DNA of 64,000 nt from a delta proteobacterium MLS_D (GTDB lineage Bacteria > Desulfobacterota > Syntrophia > Syntrophales > UBA2210): assembly GCA_002030015.1 (NCBI GenBank), contig LQBH01000070.1:1-64000 (forward strand), given 5' to 3'. The notes under the pieces were generated by a model. It had not been told where the DNA came from. It made no database searches and was given only the letters and a program-made list of their open reading frames with translations. The number at the start of each line of letters is the position of its first letter. Positions within the stretch are counted from its first letter, which is position 1. The position numbers and the translations under genes were made by a program. This document shows positions 36,412-44,593 of this stretch, in pieces.

Positions 36412-37257
36412 ATGACACTGTCCATTACGTCGACATTGCCGCTCAACGACGGGGGCGCCATTCCCCGTTTCGGACTGGGGACGTTTCTGTCGGAGGCGGG
36501 GAATGAAACGAAAAACGCCGTCCTGTGGGCGCTTGAAGAGGGGTATCGCCATATCGACACGGCCCGGGTCTACGGCAACGAACGGGATGTAGGCGCGGCG
36601 ATACGTGAAAGCGGTGTTTCCCGGTCGGACATTTTTGTGACCACCAAGGTCTGGAATGACGACCAGGGGTATGACGCCGCTTTAAAGGCCTGCGAAAAGA
36701 GCCTTGAGCGCCTGGGCATGGATTATGTGGATCTCTATCTGATTCACTGGCCCGTGCCGGACCTGCGGAACGATACCTGGAGGGCCCTTGTCGAGCTCAG
36801 GCGGACGGGAAAAGTCCGCTCGATCGGTGTGAGCAATTTCATGATCCGCCATCTCGAGGAACTTCTCGCGACGACCGATGTCGTGCCGGCGGTCAACCAG
36901 GTTGAAATCAGTCCCTTTATTCAGAGGAAGGAGTTGACGGCTTACTGCCGGGAACGGGGCATTGTGGTTGAAAGCTACAGTACGCTGGGCAGGGGAGAGA
37001 GGACCGGCGACGAACGCCTTGCCGCCGTGGGCGGGCCCTACGGCAGGACACCGGCGCAGGTCGCCCTTCGCTGGGCCCTTCAGGCGGGATTCGTCGTCAT
37101 TCCGAAGTCGGTGCACCGGGAGCGGATACTGGAAAACGCGGCCGTTTTTGATTTTGAACTGAGCGACGCCGACATGGAGCGGATCGCCGGATTCGACGAA
37201 AACGCTTCCGTCACGCCTCCGTCCTGGGACCCGGAAACATCGGAGAAATGGCGGTAG
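36412..37257 (+). CDS. Aldo/keto reductase
   Basis: 281 residues, an (alpha/beta)8 NADPH-dependent AKR. The catalytic tetrad is visible: Asp in HIDTARVYGNE, Tyr in the same motif, Lys in TTKVWND, and His in LIHWPVPD. The cofactor region VVIPKSVHRERILEN is near the C terminus. The enzyme reduces aldehydes or ketones. The ATG follows AAAAGGAGGAAC. Downstream is an SDR. Confidence 0.93.
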   Translation: MTLSITSTLPLNDGGAIPRFGLGTFLSEAGNETKNAVLWALEEGYRHIDTARVYGNERDVGAAIRESGVSRSDIFVTTKVWNDDQGYDAALKACEKSLERLGMDYVDLYLIHWPVPDLRNDTWRALVELRRTGKVRSIGVSNFMIRHLEELLATTDVVPAVNQVEISPFIQRKELTAYCRERGIVVESYSTLGRGERTGDERLAAVGGPYGRTPAQVALRWALQAGFVVIPKSVHRERILENAAVFDFELSDADMERIAGFDENASVTPPSWDPETSEKWR

Positions 37258-37339
37258 CAGCGCCGCTGATGCCGTGCAACAGAAATATGCACAAGGTGTA
37301 CATCTGAAATTATTATTATAATTCAAGGGGAGGAGCGGA

Positions 37340-38104
37340 ATGAAGAAAGTAGATTTTTCTCTGGATGGAAAAATCGCCCTGGTAACGGGGGCGAGCAGGG
37401 GTATCGGCGAAGCGATCGCCATGACGCTGGCCGAGTACGGGGCGCAGGTGATCCTCGTCAGCCGGAAAATCGACGCACTCACGGAAGTGGCGGAGAAAAT
37501 CGAGGCCGAGGGCGGGACCGCCGTGGCCATCGCGTGCAACATGGGTCGTCCCGAGCAGATCGGGGAATTGTTTAATGAAGTGCGCGAAGGGTTCGGCAGG
37601 CTGGACATTCTCGTCAACAACGCAGCGACGAATCCCTACTTCGGTGAAATGCTGGGGGCCGACGAGGGGGTCTGGGACAAGACCAACGATGTGAACCTGA
37701 AGGGGCCGTTTTTCATGATTCAGCACGCGGCGAAGCTCATGGCCGACGGCGGCGGCGGTTCCATCGTGAACGTTGCGTCGGTGAACGGGATCAGCCCCGC
37801 TCTTTTCCAGGGTATCTATTCCATCACCAAGGCCGGAATGATTTCCATGACAAAGGCCTACGCGCAGGAACTCGCCGGCATGAACATACGGGTAAACGCG
37901 CTGCTTCCCGGACTGACCGAAACGAAGTTCGCCGCGGCGCTTTTCACGAACAAGGAAATATACGAAACCGCTACCTCGAAGGTGCCCATGAAACGGCACG
38001 CGGTTCCGATGGAGATGGCGGGAGCGGTACTGTACCTCGTATCCGGCGCCTCATCCTACACCACGGGAACATGTATCGTCTGCGATGGAGGAATGCTCAT
38101 TTAA
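37340..38104 (+). CDS. SDR family oxidoreductase
   Basis: 254 residues. TGASRGIGEAIA cofactor motif, VNNAATNPYFG (NNAA variant of NNAG), NVASVNGISPA (Ser), GIYSITKAGM (Tyr-Lys) and C-terminal CDGGMLI. The start follows GGGGAGGAG in AT-rich promoter-like DNA. It is one of three SDRs in the window. Substrate unknown. Confidence 0.92.
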   Translation: MKKVDFSLDGKIALVTGASRGIGEAIAMTLAEYGAQVILVSRKIDALTEVAEKIEAEGGTAVAIACNMGRPEQIGELFNEVREGFGRLDILVNNAATNPYFGEMLGADEGVWDKTNDVNLKGPFFMIQHAAKLMADGGGGSIVNVASVNGISPALFQGIYSITKAGMISMTKAYAQELAGMNIRVNALLPGLTETKFAAALFTNKEIYETATSKVPMKRHAVPMEMAGAVLYLVSGASSYTTGTCIVCDGGMLI

Positions 38105-38189
38105 GCGTGGCGCGCCCTGCTGTTCGGTGTAAACAGCCCCGCGACCGCCGGGCGGTCGACACAACAGTGATGAAAGGAAGGGATGTCCT

Positions 38190-38351
38190 ATGGAAATCGT
38201 CAAGATAATACTTGCTGTCGTGCTTCCGCCCCTGGGTGTTTTTCTTCAGGTCGGCATCGGGAAACACTTCTGGATCAACATTATTCTGACCCTGCTCGGC
38301 TATATCCCCGGCATCGTTCACGCGGTGTGGGTGATCGCGAAAAAAAAGTAG
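38190..38351 (+). CDS. Pmp3/YqaE family small membrane protein
   Basis: 53 residues, too short to be found by length cutoffs alone. Sequence runs MEIVKIILAVVLPPLGVFL, then WINIILTLLGYIPGIVHAVW and a Lys-rich tail. The two hydrophobic helices, the PPLGVFL motif and the GYIPGIVHA motif are diagnostic of the YqaE/Pmp3 (UPF0057) family, which is stress-linked and affects membrane potential in other organisms. The ATG follows GGAAGGGATG. Confidence 0.93.
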   Translation: MEIVKIILAVVLPPLGVFLQVGIGKHFWINIILTLLGYIPGIVHAVWVIAKKK

Positions 38352-38394
38352 GGTGAACAAACAGGCTGCCGGCAATGATGTTTCCGCCGGAACA

Positions 38395-38427
38395 GCCGGC
38401 CCGCGGCGCGGATGCGCAGCGGGCCGG
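38395..38427. terminator. Hairpin between convergent genes (possible bidirectional transcription end)
   Basis: CCGGCCCGC and GCGGGCCGG pair perfectly over 9 bp with a 14-nt loop. It lies in the short gap between the Pmp3-like gene (plus) and the DUF6125 gene (minus). There is no T-run, so termination is uncertain. Confidence 0.4.
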
Positions 38428-38435
38428 ACGGTGCT

Positions 38436-39185
38436 TTATGGCTCCGGAATCGTGAAGCGCCAGGCGCAGAACCATTCGGGAGGATGCGGGTCGGGCGGGC
38501 ATCCTACGCACTCGGTGTTAATCCGGGAGTCGATTCCCTCGGCGAAACGGCCGTATTCCACCAGTCCGACCGATTTGCAGGGGTAGTCATCGAGACCCCG
38601 GCGTTTGCGCGCCGACTGGACGCGGCAGTCATTCATCTGGAATACGACACTGCCCGGCCCTTCGTCGATGATGGATTGCACGTTGACCGTCGCGTACATC
38701 CGGAATTTCAACGCCAGCTTCAATCCTTCGAGCCCCGGCTGTTCGGGCAACTCCAGGAACTGTTTTATCGACCAGGCCTCAAAGGGAGAAAAACGCGTCC
38801 AGCAGGAATCGTTGCACCGTTTGGCGTCGTTCATGCCGTAGGTTCGTTCCACCGCCTGGAACCACACGCCGTCGCCGGCGATCCAGTTCACACCGAGCGC
38901 CTTGACCAGCTCAAGCAGTTTTTCCTGCGGCAACTCGAGCAGCGGCGCGGGGATGCGATCCTTCATTTCGAAACCGAGGACGCGGGCGAGACGTTTCACC
39001 TGCACGTCGTAGCTGTCCCGGCGGGCGTCTTCCATGATGCCCAGCGCTTTTTCGAATCCCATCTGGTGCTCCACTTCCCTGAACCAGAGGGTGTGGTGCA
39101 CGATAATACGGTGCAGCATATCCAGAATAAACCGGGCCGTATCTTCGTGATTCAATTCATTGATGTTGTCGGCTTTGTCATTCAT
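38436..39185 (-). CDS. DUF6125 family protein (ATC hydrolase-like)
   Basis: 249 residues. Cysteines and conserved blocks include CNDSCWTRFSPFEAWS, KFRMYATVNVQSI, FQMNDCRVQSARKRRG, TECVGCPPDPHP and EWFCAWRF, which fit DUF6125 and resemble L-2-amino-thiazoline-4-carboxylic acid hydrolase-type proteins. Function in this context is unknown. The start ATG at 39185 follows AAAGGAATT; an upstream TTG would add two residues. Confidence 0.75.
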   Translation of the reverse strand: MNDKADNINELNHEDTARFILDMLHRIIVHHTLWFREVEHQMGFEKALGIMEDARRDSYDVQVKRLARVLGFEMKDRIPAPLLELPQEKLLELVKALGVNWIAGDGVWFQAVERTYGMNDAKRCNDSCWTRFSPFEAWSIKQFLELPEQPGLEGLKLALKFRMYATVNVQSIIDEGPGSVVFQMNDCRVQSARKRRGLDDYPCKSVGLVEYGRFAEGIDSRINTECVGCPPDPHPPEWFCAWRFTIPEP

Positions 39186-39378
39186 CGGCAATTCCTTTCT
39201 TCTGCTGTTTCACGGGTGAAGCTACAAGAATCCTCCCGCGCCCGTCAACGAAAAACCGGCAACGGCGTCGCGTGACCGTCCGGTTCCTGCGGACCGGGAC
39301 GCCGTCTTTTCGGCGGTTCGAGGAATGTATTAGTCATATCAAAGGGATAAGATATTGCCGAGTAAGGAAAGAGATGTT

Positions 39379-39435
39379 ATGCACCAGAGAAGAGAAGTAC
39401 TATACAAAACCCTGTTCCCGGCGGCGGGGCAGTGA
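39379..39435 (+). CDS. Possible 18-residue leader peptide upstream of cfa
   Basis: MHQRREVLYKTLFPAAGQ, with GGAAAGAG about 6 nt upstream. Its stop codon is directly followed by the 24-bp palindrome. It could be a leader peptide linking translation to hairpin formation ahead of cfa, or coincidence. No homologue is known to me. Confidence 0.25.
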   Translation: MHQRREVLYKTLFPAAGQ

Positions 39436-39459
39436 GCGGTGCGGTACGTACCGCACCGC
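39436..39459. promoter_or_regulatory. 24-bp perfect palindrome upstream of cfa
   Basis: Arms GCGGTGCGGTAC and GTACCGCACCGC are exact reverse complements with no spacer, 132 nt before the cfa ATG. It can be a protein operator in DNA or a hairpin with a small loop in RNA. There is no T-run after it, which argues against a simple terminator. Confidence 0.6.
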
Positions 39460-39591
39460 AATTCACCGGACGGAGGAAGGAAAGCGTTTCCGGAGCATTC
39501 GCGGAATTTGCCGAACAACATCATGGTGGTCCTGCTTGTGCGATTTGCTGTCCGTCGTCGAGTGTTTCATCCGGATTGACGGAGGTGTGCC

Positions 39592-40707
39592 ATGCAGGTA
39601 GGAAGAAAAGTGGTCGAAGATTTGCTCGCCGGGACCGGCGTTGAAATCGACGGTTCCCGTCCATGGGATATTCGGGTGCGGGATGATCGATTTTACGGTC
39701 GCGTCCTGAAGGACGGCAGCCTTGGTCTCGGCGAGGCCTACATGGAGGGCTGGTGGGACTGCGATCAAATCGACGAATTCATCTGTCGAATTCTGAGAGG
39801 GAAGTTACAGGAGAAAATCAGAGCGAACATCCGGACGATCCTGTTTTATATCGTTGCGCGGTTATGTAATCTTCAATCGCTGTCCCGCGCGGGTATTATC
39901 GCCCGTAAACACTACGATCTCGGCAACGAGCTTTTCTTTTCCTTTCTCGATTCCCGGAATCAATACAGCTGCGGCTATTTCGAAAACACGGACGACCTGG
40001 AAGAAGCCCAGGAAAAGAAGCTCGAGCTTATCTGCCGGAAGCTCGACCTGCAACCCGACGACCGGCTTCTGGACATCGGGTGCGGGTGGGGCGGCCTCGC
40101 GCGCTATGCCGCGGAACAGTACGGATGCTCAGTTACGGCTGTCAACATTTCGGAGGAGCAGATCAGACACGCGAGAGAAATCTGCAAGGGACTGCCCGTC
40201 GAAGTCGTCGCCACGGACTACCGGCGGATCAGCGGACACTACGACAAGATCGTGTCCGTCGGCATGTTCGAACACGTGGGAAGAAAAAATTACCGTGAGT
40301 TCATGGACGTCGTATCGCGCAGTCTCAATGATGACGGGGTATTCCTGCTTCACACGATCGGCGGTAATCTGTCGCGGGTCAATTGCGATCCATGGATCAA
40401 CCGTTATATCTTTCCCAACGGGATGCTGCCCTCCATCGCCCAGATAGGTAAGGCAGCCGAGGGACGTTTTGTCGTCGAGGACCTGCACAACATGGGGCCG
40501 CACTACGAAAAGACCCTGTTGTGCTGGTACGACCGTTTTCAGTGCGCCCGCGACAGGCTTCCTGAAAAATACGACGATGTGTTCAAGCGCATGTGGGAGT
40601 ATTATTTTCTCTCGTGCGCCGGGGCCTTTCGCGCGCGTCATATTCAGGTCTGGCAGATCGCCATGACCAAAACGGGAGCGAAACAGACGCCGCTTCTGCG
40701 CGCGTGA
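39592..40707 (+). CDS. cfa: Cyclopropane-fatty-acyl-phospholipid synthase
   Basis: 371 residues. The N-terminal domain includes GSLGLGEAYMEGWWD. The SAM-dependent catalytic domain has ARKHYDLGNELF, YSCGYFENTDDLEEAQ, LLDIGCGWGGLARYAAE and SVGMFEHVGRKNY, all diagnostic of CFA synthase. The enzyme adds a methylene bridge to unsaturated acyl chains of membrane lipids. The start ATG follows GGAGGTGTGCC. Confidence 0.95.
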   Translation: MQVGRKVVEDLLAGTGVEIDGSRPWDIRVRDDRFYGRVLKDGSLGLGEAYMEGWWDCDQIDEFICRILRGKLQEKIRANIRTILFYIVARLCNLQSLSRAGIIARKHYDLGNELFFSFLDSRNQYSCGYFENTDDLEEAQEKKLELICRKLDLQPDDRLLDIGCGWGGLARYAAEQYGCSVTAVNISEEQIRHAREICKGLPVEVVATDYRRISGHYDKIVSVGMFEHVGRKNYREFMDVVSRSLNDDGVFLLHTIGGNLSRVNCDPWINRYIFPNGMLPSIAQIGKAAEGRFVVEDLHNMGPHYEKTLLCWYDRFQCARDRLPEKYDDVFKRMWEYYFLSCAGAFRARHIQVWQIAMTKTGAKQTPLLRA

Positions 40708-40763
40708 GCGCCGCACCCGGGCGCCTCCATTTCCTCGGAGGCCGGAAAGTGCGACAAATTAAA

Positions 40764-40866
40764 CAGTACTGATCCCGAAAACGTTCTTTCCCCTTACCCG
40801 GCGGGATGTGCTGATTCCGAAAATTCTTTCCCCTCCCCTGGAGGGAGGGGATAAAGGGGAGGGGGA
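40764..40866 (+). repeat. Dispersed GC-rich repeat, half copy plus full copy
   Basis: A half copy (40764-40795) reads CAGTACTGATCCCGAAAACG, then TTCTTTCCCCTT. The full copy (40800-40866) begins GGCGGGATGTGCTGATTCCG and has the hairpin core CCCCTCCCCTGGAGGGAGGG followed by GATAAAGGGGAGGGGGAT. Same family as 41172-41241 and, inverted, 8148-8195. Confidence 0.8.
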
Positions 40867-40961
40867 TCACCTGCACCGCGTTCCCCGTCATTTCGGACAA
40901 GCTGTGCGCGCTGAGCTTCCCCCGGACTGGATTCGGGGGAAGCCAGGGAGTATTTGAAAAT

Positions 40962-41088
40962 ACTGGATACCGGCCTTCGCCGGTATGACGGGAATAACTG
41001 GATGCAGGCCTTCGCCGGTATGACGGAGGTGACTGGATACCTGCCCTTGACGGCATGACGGGGGTGACTGGATACCGGCCCGCGTACC
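40962..41088 (+). repeat. 35-bp tandem repeat, about 3.5 copies
   Basis: Units start at 40962, 40997, 41032 and 41067 with ACTGGATAC or ACTGGATGC, followed by variants of CGGCCTTCGCCGGTATGACG. The units have diverged slightly, the third more than the others. CCGGCCTTCGCCGG is itself an inverted repeat. The same CCGGCCTTCGCCGGTATGAC core recurs inside the adaptor gene near 58.3 kb. Confidence 0.85.
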
Positions 41089-41171
41089 ACAAGGGTATTC
41101 GTCGGCTTATAGCGTTTTAAGGGGTATATGACGAACTTGGCGATTTTATAAAGTTGTACAAAAGTCTCCCT

Positions 41172-41241
41172 GGCAGGATGTACTGATCCCGAAAACATTC
41201 TTTCCCCTCCCCTGGAGGGAGGGGATGAAGGGGAGGGGGAT
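41172..41241 (+). repeat. Dispersed GC-rich hairpin repeat, second full copy
   Basis: Begins GGCAGGATGTACTGATCCCG and carries the same CCCCTCCCCTGGAGGGAGGG core and GAAGGGGAGGGGGAT tail as 40800-40866. The two copies are nearly identical over about 67 nt. Confidence 0.85.
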
Positions 41242-41520
41242 GTTTGACGTGTTATAATGCTATCAACCTTTATCTGAGGAAATTCTTTTTTCTGTCATGC
41301 CGGGTTCGACCCGGCAAGATGTGCTAATGAGAATCTGCGAAGATCCGTGAACGGGAAGCCGGGCCGTGGTGTCCGCGGAAACCGGGACGGGTCGGATCGT
41401 TCGAGTGGGAACAGACCATGCCGCACGTTGGCCGTTGATACTGTTCATGCCATGTGGTAGTAATTCACGATCTTTCCGGTTTACATCGTGACCGGGACGA
41501 ATAATAAAGGAGACACAGTC

Positions 41521-42855
41521 ATGACGACAAAGGACAAGGATTATGTAATGCGCCAGGTCAAGGAGAGGAACGTCAGGTTCATCCGCTGCTGGTTTACCGA
41601 CGTGCTGGGAATGCTGAAAAGTTTTTCCATTTCTCCTTCCGAGCTGGAAGGTGCCCTTGAAGAAGGCATGGGGTTTGACGGTTCCTCAATCGAGGGATTC
41701 GCGCGCATCGAAGAAAGCGATATGGTGGCGAAACCCGATCCCTCGACTTTTACCATTCTTCCCTGGCGCGCTCAGGACGGCATGAACGTCGCCCGTCTGT
41801 TCTGCGATATTCTCACGCCCGACGGCGAGCCATACGCGGGCGATCCCCGGTACGCGCTGAAACGCCAGCTCAAGGAGGCCGCCGACATGGGCATGACTTT
41901 CTACGTCGGTCCCGAGCTGGAATATTTTTATTTCAGGCGATCTGAGGGGGCGCCGGAAATTCTCGACCGCGGCGGCTACTTCGATCAGACTGCCGTGGAC
42001 GTGGCAAGCGACCTGCGTCGCGATACGATTCTTGCCCTGGAAGAAATGGACATTCCCGTCGAATACAGCCACCACGAGGTGGCGCCCAGCCAGCACGAAA
42101 TCGACCTGCGCTACGCCGAGGCGCTGACCATGGCGGACACGGCCATGACCTACCGCCTGACGGTAAAACAGATCGCCCTGAAGCACGGGGTGTACGCCAC
42201 GTTCATGCCCAAGCCCCTTTTCGGAGAGAACGGCAGCGGGATGCACGTTCACCAGTCGCTTTTCCGGGGTGACGAGAACGCTTTTTTCGATGCCGATGAT
42301 CAATATTATCTTTCCGACATGGCAAAGAGCTACATCGCGGGTCTTCTCAAGTATGCCCGGGAGATGTGCATCGTCGTGGCTCAATGGGTCAATTCCTACA
42401 AGCGCCTGATACCGGGTTACGAAGCGCCCGTCTATATTTCCTGGGCCCGACGCAACCGCTCCGCCCTGATACGGGTTCCCATGTACAAACCAGGCAAGTC
42501 GCAGGCCACGCGTATGGAATTCCGCTGTCCCGATCCCGCCTGTAATCCCTACCTGGCCTTCGCGGTTATGCTCGCGGCGGGCCTGAAGGGCATAAAGGAA
42601 AAACTGACACTCGTTGATCCCGTCGAAGAGGATATTTTTGAAATGACGGACGCCGAGCGCAGGGAACGCGGTATCGATTCACTGCCGGGAAGCCTGGGAG
42701 AGGCCGTCGCGCTGGCGGAAAACAGCGCCTTTTTAAAAGAAGCGCTGGGTGATCATATTTTTGAAAAATTTATTTCAAACAAAAAAATCGAGTGGGATCT
42801 CTACCGAATCCAGGTCAGTAGTTATGAACTGGAGAAGTACCTGCCCATATTGTAA
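41521..42855 (+). CDS. glnA: Glutamine synthetase, type I, lacking the adenylylation tyrosine
   Basis: 444 residues. GSI motifs: GMGFDGSSIEGF near residue 50, VGPELEYFYF (metal Glu), EVAPSQHEIDLRYAEAL, TFMPKPLFGENGSGMHVHQSL (ATP region), RNRSALIRVP and RMEFRCPDPACNPYLAFA. In adenylylated GSI-beta enzymes the region near residue 390 reads NLYDLPPEE; here it is DIFEMTDAERRERG, with Phe at the Tyr position and no 25-residue insertion. This matches the GSI-alpha type, which is not controlled by adenylylation. The ATG at 41521 follows AAAGGAGAC. Confidence 0.95.
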   Translation: MTTKDKDYVMRQVKERNVRFIRCWFTDVLGMLKSFSISPSELEGALEEGMGFDGSSIEGFARIEESDMVAKPDPSTFTILPWRAQDGMNVARLFCDILTPDGEPYAGDPRYALKRQLKEAADMGMTFYVGPELEYFYFRRSEGAPEILDRGGYFDQTAVDVASDLRRDTILALEEMDIPVEYSHHEVAPSQHEIDLRYAEALTMADTAMTYRLTVKQIALKHGVYATFMPKPLFGENGSGMHVHQSLFRGDENAFFDADDQYYLSDMAKSYIAGLLKYAREMCIVVAQWVNSYKRLIPGYEAPVYISWARRNRSALIRVPMYKPGKSQATRMEFRCPDPACNPYLAFAVMLAAGLKGIKEKLTLVDPVEEDIFEMTDAERRERGIDSLPGSLGEAVALAENSAFLKEALGDHIFEKFISNKKIEWDLYRIQVSSYELEKYLPIL

Positions 42856-42929
42856 GCCCGCATCGATCAGGGGACGCGATCTGTGGACGTTCTTAAATAT
42901 TTAAAAATTTCCCCGAAAGTGATGCGAAC

Positions 42930-43727
42930 ATGCGAATCATGACCTTCAACCTGCTTTTCGACAGCGGCGGTGACGAACCGTTCGCCTGGCACAACCGGCG
43001 GGACGTGGTCGACCGGGTTGTCAGACGCTATCGTCCGCACATTCTCGGGACCCAGGAGGGTATGGCGCATCAGCTTGCGTTTCTTGCCGATCGCCTGGCG
43101 CCTGATTACGGCATGGTGGTCGAGGGACGCACCTGGGACGATACATCGCAATACCCGACGCTGTTTTACCGGGTTGACGCCCTTGACCTGCTCGAGACCG
43201 GCGAATGCTGGTTGTCGAAAACCCCCACGGTACACCTGAGCAAGGATTGGAACAGCGGATTCCCCCGCATGATGAATTACGGCGTTTTCTGCGAGCGGGA
43301 AACGGGACGGCGGTTCATCGCCCTGGTGACCCATCTGGACCACATAAGCGACGAGGCTCGTCTGGAGCAGGCCAGGCTGGTGGGATCCTGGCTCGTGTCC
43401 CGCCCGGAACCCGCCGTCGTGCTGGGTGATTTTAACGACGAGCCCGGTTCGGCTGTGCACCGCGCGCTTACCGGTGATTATCGCCTGATGACCGATAGCT
43501 GGCAGGAATTGGCGCTCACGGAAAATGACCAGAGCATGACACGGCATGACGGAAGGGGAACTCCCAAAAAATACCGCATGGACTGGATTCTTCACTCCCC
43601 TGAATTTGCTGTTTCCGACGCGGCCGTTCTGCGAGACAATATGAACGGTCTCTACCCGTCGGACCATTATCCCTACCTGGCGGAACTGGTCTGGAAAAGC
43701 GACCTGCCGGGCCGGCAGGATTCATGA
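42930..43727 (+). CDS. Endonuclease/exonuclease/phosphatase family protein
   Basis: 265 residues. EEP motifs: IMTFNLLFDSG (Asn), ILGTQEGMAHQL (metal Glu), LVTHLDHISDEAR (His), VVLGDFNDEPGS (Asp/Asn), MDWILHSP and PSDHYPYLAEL (catalytic His). Members hydrolyse nucleic acids, phospholipids or inositol phosphates; specificity is not evident. No signal peptide. It begins 74 nt after glnA on the same strand. Confidence 0.9.
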   Translation: MRIMTFNLLFDSGGDEPFAWHNRRDVVDRVVRRYRPHILGTQEGMAHQLAFLADRLAPDYGMVVEGRTWDDTSQYPTLFYRVDALDLLETGECWLSKTPTVHLSKDWNSGFPRMMNYGVFCERETGRRFIALVTHLDHISDEARLEQARLVGSWLVSRPEPAVVLGDFNDEPGSAVHRALTGDYRLMTDSWQELALTENDQSMTRHDGRGTPKKYRMDWILHSPEFAVSDAAVLRDNMNGLYPSDHYPYLAELVWKSDLPGRQDS

Positions 43728-43789
43728 CGCCTTGTGATTGTATCGCTCGGCATATGAGGGGCGGCGGACCGCCGCCCTGCTCAGCCGGC

Positions 43790-43984
43790 TCAGGAAAAGC
43801 CGGATGATCCTGACGAACAGAGATTGACCTTGTCCCCTCCCAGGGCATTGATACAACTCATCAATTTGCTTACATTATCACTACCGCATTCGGGGCAGGG
43901 GGGATGCTTGTCCCTGTCTCCGGCAAACATCAATTGTTCAAAGCAGTGACCGCACGCTTTGCACTGATACTCGAAAATGGGCAT
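43790..43984 (-). CDS. FmdB family zinc-ribbon protein
   Basis: 64 residues. PIFEYQCKACGHCFEQLM, then CPECGSDNVSKLMS, gives the CxxC...CxxC zinc ribbon typical of the FmdB regulatory family. The C-terminal tail is Gly/Ser-rich. Function unknown beyond probable zinc binding. Confidence 0.88.
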   Translation of the reverse strand: MPIFEYQCKACGHCFEQLMFAGDRDKHPPCPECGSDNVSKLMSCINALGGDKVNLCSSGSSGFS

Positions 43985-44212
43985 GGTACTGTTCCTCCAT
44001 GCGCTACATATAATAATTATTTTTTTATAGTCAACAGGAGTTATTCTGATTTATTTCCGGCGAAGGGGCCCAGGCTGAATCCCGCGTTCGGGAATCTATA
44101 TGAAAACTCATGGTAATTCCTTGCATATATAGTATATTATAAAAGTCGTTTCATTCGAGCGGCGAAATCGAAAAAAGTCGGGATGCTTAAAACGCTCGCA
44201 AGAGGGAAACTC

Positions 44213-44578
44213 ATGGCGGACGGTCAACCCCTTGAATGTCTTCGCTGTGGCAGGTGCTGCCTGGCCGATTTCAACGCCTACGTCACCGACGAGGATATCA
44301 GGCGGTGGCGGGAGGAAAACAGGCGAGATATTCTGCGTGTTCTCGAACGCGAACAGGCGTGCTGGCAGGGGGACCGTCTCGTGTCGGCCGTTTCGGGCAG
44401 GGTCCTCGAAGGCTGTCCTTTTTTTCAATTCGACGGGAAACAGTTCGGCTGCGCTATTTACGAGACACGACCGGCAGCGTGCCGTAATTTTGAACCGGGT
44501 TCATCTCCGTTGTGTCCTCTTTTCAACAAGAGGCGCGGAGCGGAACGGACCGCAGAACGTTCCAACGCCGGAACGTAA
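44213..44578 (+). CDS. YkgJ family cysteine-cluster protein
   Basis: 121 residues from the ATG at 44213 (AAGAGGG six nt upstream); an earlier ATG at 44183 adds ten residues. CLRCGRCCLADF is the CxxCxxCC metal motif, with further Cys in GCPFFQFDGKQFGCAIY and RPAACRNFEPGS. UPF0153/YkgJ proteins probably bind zinc or iron-sulfur; no enzymatic role is known. It is followed after 15 nt by the CMK-like/BON gene. Confidence 0.85.
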   Translation: MADGQPLECLRCGRCCLADFNAYVTDEDIRRWREENRRDILRVLEREQACWQGDRLVSAVSGRVLEGCPFFQFDGKQFGCAIYETRPAACRNFEPGSSPLCPLFNKRRGAERTAERSNAGT

Positions 44579-44593
44579 CCAGGGAGGTGTACC

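Larger units (their letters stand above)
39186..39591. other. Divergent region upstream of cfa with a small frame and a perfect palindrome
   Basis: About 400 nt. Contents I can support: a possible 18-codon frame (39379-39435) and an abutting 24-bp perfect palindrome (39436-39459). No convincing sigma-70 promoter was seen. Confidence 0.55.
40708..41520. other. Repeat-rich spacer upstream of glutamine synthetase
   Basis: About 810 nt composed largely of repeats: two-and-a-half copies of a GC-rich hairpin repeat and a 35-bp tandem array. Minus-strand frames across this region are translations of repeats. The last 280 nt before glnA are unique sequence and should contain its promoter; no sigma-54 (GG-N10-GC) site stood out. 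Confidence 0.65.

Noticed and set aside
40962-41088. Possible CRISPR array (35-bp periodicity)
   Set aside because: Whole unit repeats, no unique spacers, no cas genes nearby.
41241-41258. TTTGACG plus TATAAT as a glnA promoter
   Set aside because: Only 3-4 nt separate the two boxes, so they cannot act as a -35/-10 pair; glnA starts 260 nt later.
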